Under the pieces are notes generated by a model. That model saw nothing but the letters and a program-made list of their open reading frames with translations, did not search any database and was not told the DNA's origin. A DNA stretch of 32,500 nucleotides from Gammaproteobacteria bacterium (GTDB taxonomy: Bacteria; Pseudomonadota; Gammaproteobacteria; Steroidobacterales; Woeseiaceae): contig JAHHOT010000180.1 in NCBI GenBank assembly GCA_018677555.1, forward strand, positions 1 through 32,500. The letters run 5' to 3'. Of this stretch, positions 29,942 through 32,500 are shown piece after piece. The position numbers and the translations under genes are program-made. Numbering within the stretch: position 1 is the first letter of the stretch; each line of letters begins with the position of its first letter.

Positions 29942-32281
29942 ATGCCGGCCTGGGTAGGAAAACTCGTGCTTTTTGCGTCGCTGTGGGCCGTTCCGGCCCT
30001 GGCACAGGACCGTGCCACGCCGGCAAGCATCGTCGTTGGCCGCTCGATCCAGGAGGTCATCGACGATTTTCGTTCGCAGGGAATCGCGATTGCCTACAGC
30101 ACCGCGTTGCTGTCACCCGACCTGCTGGTCCGGGAAGACCCGAAATCCACCGATCCGATCAATATCGTCAACGAGATTCTCGCACCGCACGGTTTGACCG
30201 TGACCGCTACCGATGATCTGTATGTCGTCACCCGCATGACGACGGCGGGGGCAGCGCAAAGCGGCGAAGCGGGTGACATCGCCGTCCCCGCGGCACAACC
30301 CGAAGCACCCATTCCCGAACTCAGTGTTTCCGCAAGTCGTTACGAAATTCTCCGCGACCTGATGGACTCCCCGACCTTTATCGACCAGCGCACGATACAA
30401 CAGCTACCGATACTGGGCGAGGATCCGATACGAGCTGTTCAACGTTTGCCAGGCGCAGCGGCAAGCGGCGTTTCAGCGCAGGCACATCTGCGTGGTAGTG
30501 CTCGTGACGATACCGGGATGATTCTGAACGGGCAGCGACTGCTTGATCCGTTCCATGTGCGCGAATATCACAATCTGTTTTCGGCGATCGATTCGCGCGC
30601 GGTCAACGGCATCGAGGTGTTCACCGGCGGATTCCCCGCACAGTACGGCGACCAGATGGGTGGATTGGTGCTGATCGACACGGTGACGCCCGACAAGGAA
30701 CGACACACGGAAATCGGCCTGAGCGTATACAACACATCGCTGCTCACGGCCGGCACAGGCGCCGATGGCGATGTCGAATGGCTGGTGTCGGCACGGCGTG
30801 GCAACCTCGACCTGGTCATGAACCCGGAGCTCGGCGAACCGACATACAACGACGTATTCGCCGAAATCGGCGTCAACTTCTCCGATAAAAGCAAAGTGTC
30901 CGTAAACGGGCTGGTCGCCCACGATTCGATCCTGCTGATTACGGAGTCCGACCCTGAGGAACGGGAACAGGCGAAAAGTGACGCACGCAATGCGCAGTTC
31001 TGGATCAACTGGCGCCAGGAATGGACTGATCGCCTGGTCAGCTACACGACCTTGTCCATCAGTGAACTGAAGAGCACCCGCAGCGGCTCGATCGAGGACG
31101 AGGAAGAGATCGTCGGTTCAGTCAATGACCGGCGCGATATCAGCGTCTATGGCGCATCCACCCACTGGACGTTCCAACCGAACGACGTCCATCGCATCAA
31201 GTTCGGTGGCGAGTTTCGGCGGGTCCAGGGAGATTTCGATTATTTCGGCGAAGTGGAGTATTTCGAGGACTTCGCCCGGTTTCCCGGTGTGCCGAACCCG
31301 ATTCAGCGGTCCGTAGTCACGTCCGTCGACGGTGACGCCATCTCGCTTTACGCGGCGGACCGCTTGCGCTTCGGCCGCCGCACGGCGGCCGAAATCGGTA
31401 TCCGCTGGGACAAGCAGTCCTACACTGACGTGCTCGAGGACGACCAGGTCAGCCCTCGCCTCAGCCTCGTCCATGGTATCGGCAAGGCGACCGACCTCCG
31501 CCTGAGCTGGGGACGCTACTACCAGTCGCAAAGCGTTAACCAGCTCCAGGTCGAAGACGGTATTTCCAGCTACTACCCGGCGCAGCGCGCGGACCAGGCT
31601 ATCGTTGGCCTGACGCATCGATTCGGTAATGGCTATGCCGCGCGCGCCGAGATTTACCGCAAGTCGATGGAACGGGTTCGGCCGCGCTTCGAAAACATGC
31701 TCGACCCGCTCGCCGTCATGCCGGAACTCAAACCCGATCGGGTACGCATAGATCCCAGCAGTGCGGAAGCGCATGGCGTCGAGCTATCCCTGTCCTATGA
31801 CGGCAGCGAGGCGCTCAGCTGGTGGACGTCGTATGTCTGGTCGAGAGTCGAGGACCGGATCGGCGGACGCGACGTACCGCGCAGCTGGGATCAACAGCAT
31901 GCCCTGCAAAGTGGCATCATGTGGAACCACGGCCGCTGGGATATCGCGTTCGTCCTGAATGCACACAGTGGCTGGCCGCTCACCGAGGTTTTCATCGATC
32001 CGGATTCTGATCCGGAGGACCCGGAACTGATCTTCGGACCGCGTAATGCGCGTCGTTACGAATGGTTTGGCACGCTCGACTTTCGCGTGAGTTACAAGAA
32101 AGAATTCGCAAAGAGCGCGTTGACGCTGTTTCTCGAGATCTCCAACTCGACCAATCGCGTGAATGAGTGCTGCCTTGACTTCGAGACCGATGAAGATGAG
32201 AACGAAAACACCATTCTTCTGACCAAAACCGAGGATTGGTACCCGATCCTCCCGGCAGTCGGCATCCTCTGGGAATTCTGA
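29942..32281 (+). CDS. TonB-dependent receptor with N-terminal STN signalling domain
   Basis: A 779-aa outer-membrane transducer. The signal peptide is 1-21 (ending PALA/Q), and the STN domain about 28-98 (IVVGRSIQEVIDDFRSQGIAI, ILAPHGLTVTATDDLYVVTR) is the periplasmic signalling module that contacts FecR. A possible TonB box is ELSVSAS (about 126-132). The plug follows, about 145-260: AHLRGSARDDTGMILNGQRL and VFTGGFPAQYGDQMGGLVLID. The rest is a 22-stranded barrel ending in VGILWEF with a terminal Phe. Near the end (NECCLDFETDEDENENT) lies an unusual Cys-Cys and acidic stretch. It imports an unidentified ligand and, with the sigma and FecR genes upstream, reports its presence. Whether the ligand is a siderophore or a sugar or peptide cannot be told. 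Confidence 0.93.
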   Translation: MPAWVGKLVLFASLWAVPALAQDRATPASIVVGRSIQEVIDDFRSQGIAIAYSTALLSPDLLVREDPKSTDPINIVNEILAPHGLTVTATDDLYVVTRMTTAGAAQSGEAGDIAVPAAQPEAPIPELSVSASRYEILRDLMDSPTFIDQRTIQQLPILGEDPIRAVQRLPGAAASGVSAQAHLRGSARDDTGMILNGQRLLDPFHVREYHNLFSAIDSRAVNGIEVFTGGFPAQYGDQMGGLVLIDTVTPDKERHTEIGLSVYNTSLLTAGTGADGDVEWLVSARRGNLDLVMNPELGEPTYNDVFAEIGVNFSDKSKVSVNGLVAHDSILLITESDPEEREQAKSDARNAQFWINWRQEWTDRLVSYTTLSISELKSTRSGSIEDEEEIVGSVNDRRDISVYGASTHWTFQPNDVHRIKFGGEFRRVQGDFDYFGEVEYFEDFARFPGVPNPIQRSVVTSVDGDAISLYAADRLRFGRRTAAEIGIRWDKQSYTDVLEDDQVSPRLSLVHGIGKATDLRLSWGRYYQSQSVNQLQVEDGISSYYPAQRADQAIVGLTHRFGNGYAARAEIYRKSMERVRPRFENMLDPLAVMPELKPDRVRIDPSSAEAHGVELSLSYDGSEALSWWTSYVWSRVEDRIGGRDVPRSWDQQHALQSGIMWNHGRWDIAFVLNAHSGWPLTEVFIDPDSDPEDPELIFGPRNARRYEWFGTLDFRVSYKKEFAKSALTLFLEISNSTNRVNECCLDFETDEDENENTILLTKTEDWYPILPAVGILWEF

Positions 32282-32308
32282 GCCGCCGGCGCTCGCGACA
32301 AAGCAACC

Positions 32309-32375
32309 GTAGGAGCGGCGCCCCCGTCGCGACCACCAACATCGATCGCAGTCGCGGCGAGGGCGCCGCTCCTAC
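32309..32375. repeat. REP-like inverted repeat
   Basis: GTAGGAGCGGCGCCC (32309-32323) is perfectly complementary to GGGCGCCGCTCCTAC (32361-32375), and inner bases (GTCGCGAC/GTCGCGGC) extend the pairing partly. GTAGGAGCGGC-type arms are the hallmark of REP elements in Xanthomonadales and pseudomonads. It begins 28 bp after the receptor stop and may also stop transcription or stabilise the message. Confidence 0.85.
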
Positions 32376-32411
32376 ATTAGGTGGTACCCGCGTACGAGCA
32401 CCGCCCCGATG

Positions 32412-32456
32412 CGATCGCAGTCACGAATGGGTGTCGCGGCCCGTCGCCGCTCCTGG
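32412..32456. repeat. Degenerate half-copy of the REP-like unit
   Basis: GATCGCAGTC and CGCCGCTCCT of the right half of the first repeat recur in the same order (32413-32422 and 32445-32454), with other bases diverged and the segment between them longer. This suggests decay of a second unit. The remaining bases to 32500 hold no recognisable gene. GGGTGC...GCACCC at about 32479-32499 is a small hairpin. Confidence 0.5.
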
Positions 32457-32500
32457 AAACAATTCGCCGCGGTCGCCGGGTGCGTTAAACTCGGCACCCC

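Noticed and set aside
1-32500. Search for CRISPR arrays, tRNAs, rRNA, integrase or insertion sequences
   Set aside because: No regularly spaced repeats, no cloverleaf-like gene ends and no transposase or integrase motifs were seen by eye on either strand.

Overview
The window (32.5 kb, about 58-60% G+C by eye) is a densely coding bacterial chromosome segment, probably from a marine gammaproteobacterium. The pointers are a homoprotocatechuate (hpa) gene set, an ECF sigma/FecR/TonB-receptor locus, a REP-like 'GTAGGAGCGGC' inverted repeat, and repeated DUF6152-type proteins of the kind I associate with Woeseiaceae/Steroidobacteraceae. That taxonomic placement is inference. I see no tRNA, rRNA, CRISPR array, transposase or prophage gene.

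Layout. (1) 1-3516: the 3' end of a zinc-type alcohol dehydrogenase, an overlapping enolase-superfamily (mandelate racemase/dehydratase-like) gene, and a convergent GMC-type FAD oxidoreductase. (2) 3517-6264: an AT-rich spacer with an 18-bp perfect palindrome, a TetR regulator, APS kinase (cysC) and single-chain ATP sulfurylase (sat), closed by a strong terminator. These make APS/PAPS. (3) 6263-11390: a secreted unknown on the minus strand, then a tight plus-strand operon of seven envelope proteins: DUF6152-like, 344-aa unknown, second DUF6152-like, two paralogous four-helix membrane proteins, HupE/UreJ-type permease, and a single-pass anchored protein. In three of them a histidine directly follows the predicted signal-peptidase site, so I propose a copper/nickel-handling envelope system.

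(4) 11404-20587: a 4-hydroxyphenylacetate/homoprotocatechuate catabolic cluster. A minus-strand operon (hpaF, hpaE, LigA-like, LigB-like, AhpD-like, hpaR) is divergent from a plus-strand pair (DapA-type aldolase, HpaG-like). The flavin reductase (hpaC-like) is divergent from a second MarR gene, hpaB and a Nudix gene. Both divergent promoter regions carry TTAAyATGTTAA palindromes, so they look co-regulated. The ring-cleavage enzyme is the two-subunit LigAB type, the aldolase is the DapA-fold type, and no HpaH-type hydratase is present.

(5) 20617-26222: an aldehyde dehydrogenase divergent from an IclR regulator, HAD hydrolase, class III aminotransferase and Tm-1-like (UPF0261) protein, probably amine or amino-acid catabolism. 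The two promoters share the same -10 bases on opposite strands. (6) 26219-28021: a family 4 glycosyltransferase and an outer-membrane beta-barrel-like protein. (7) 28022-32281: ECF sigma factor, FecR-like anti-sigma factor and STN-domain TonB-dependent receptor, a cell-surface signalling set. The sigma gene seems to be translated through a 13-codon leader ORF. (8) 32282-32500: noncoding, with a REP-like inverted repeat.
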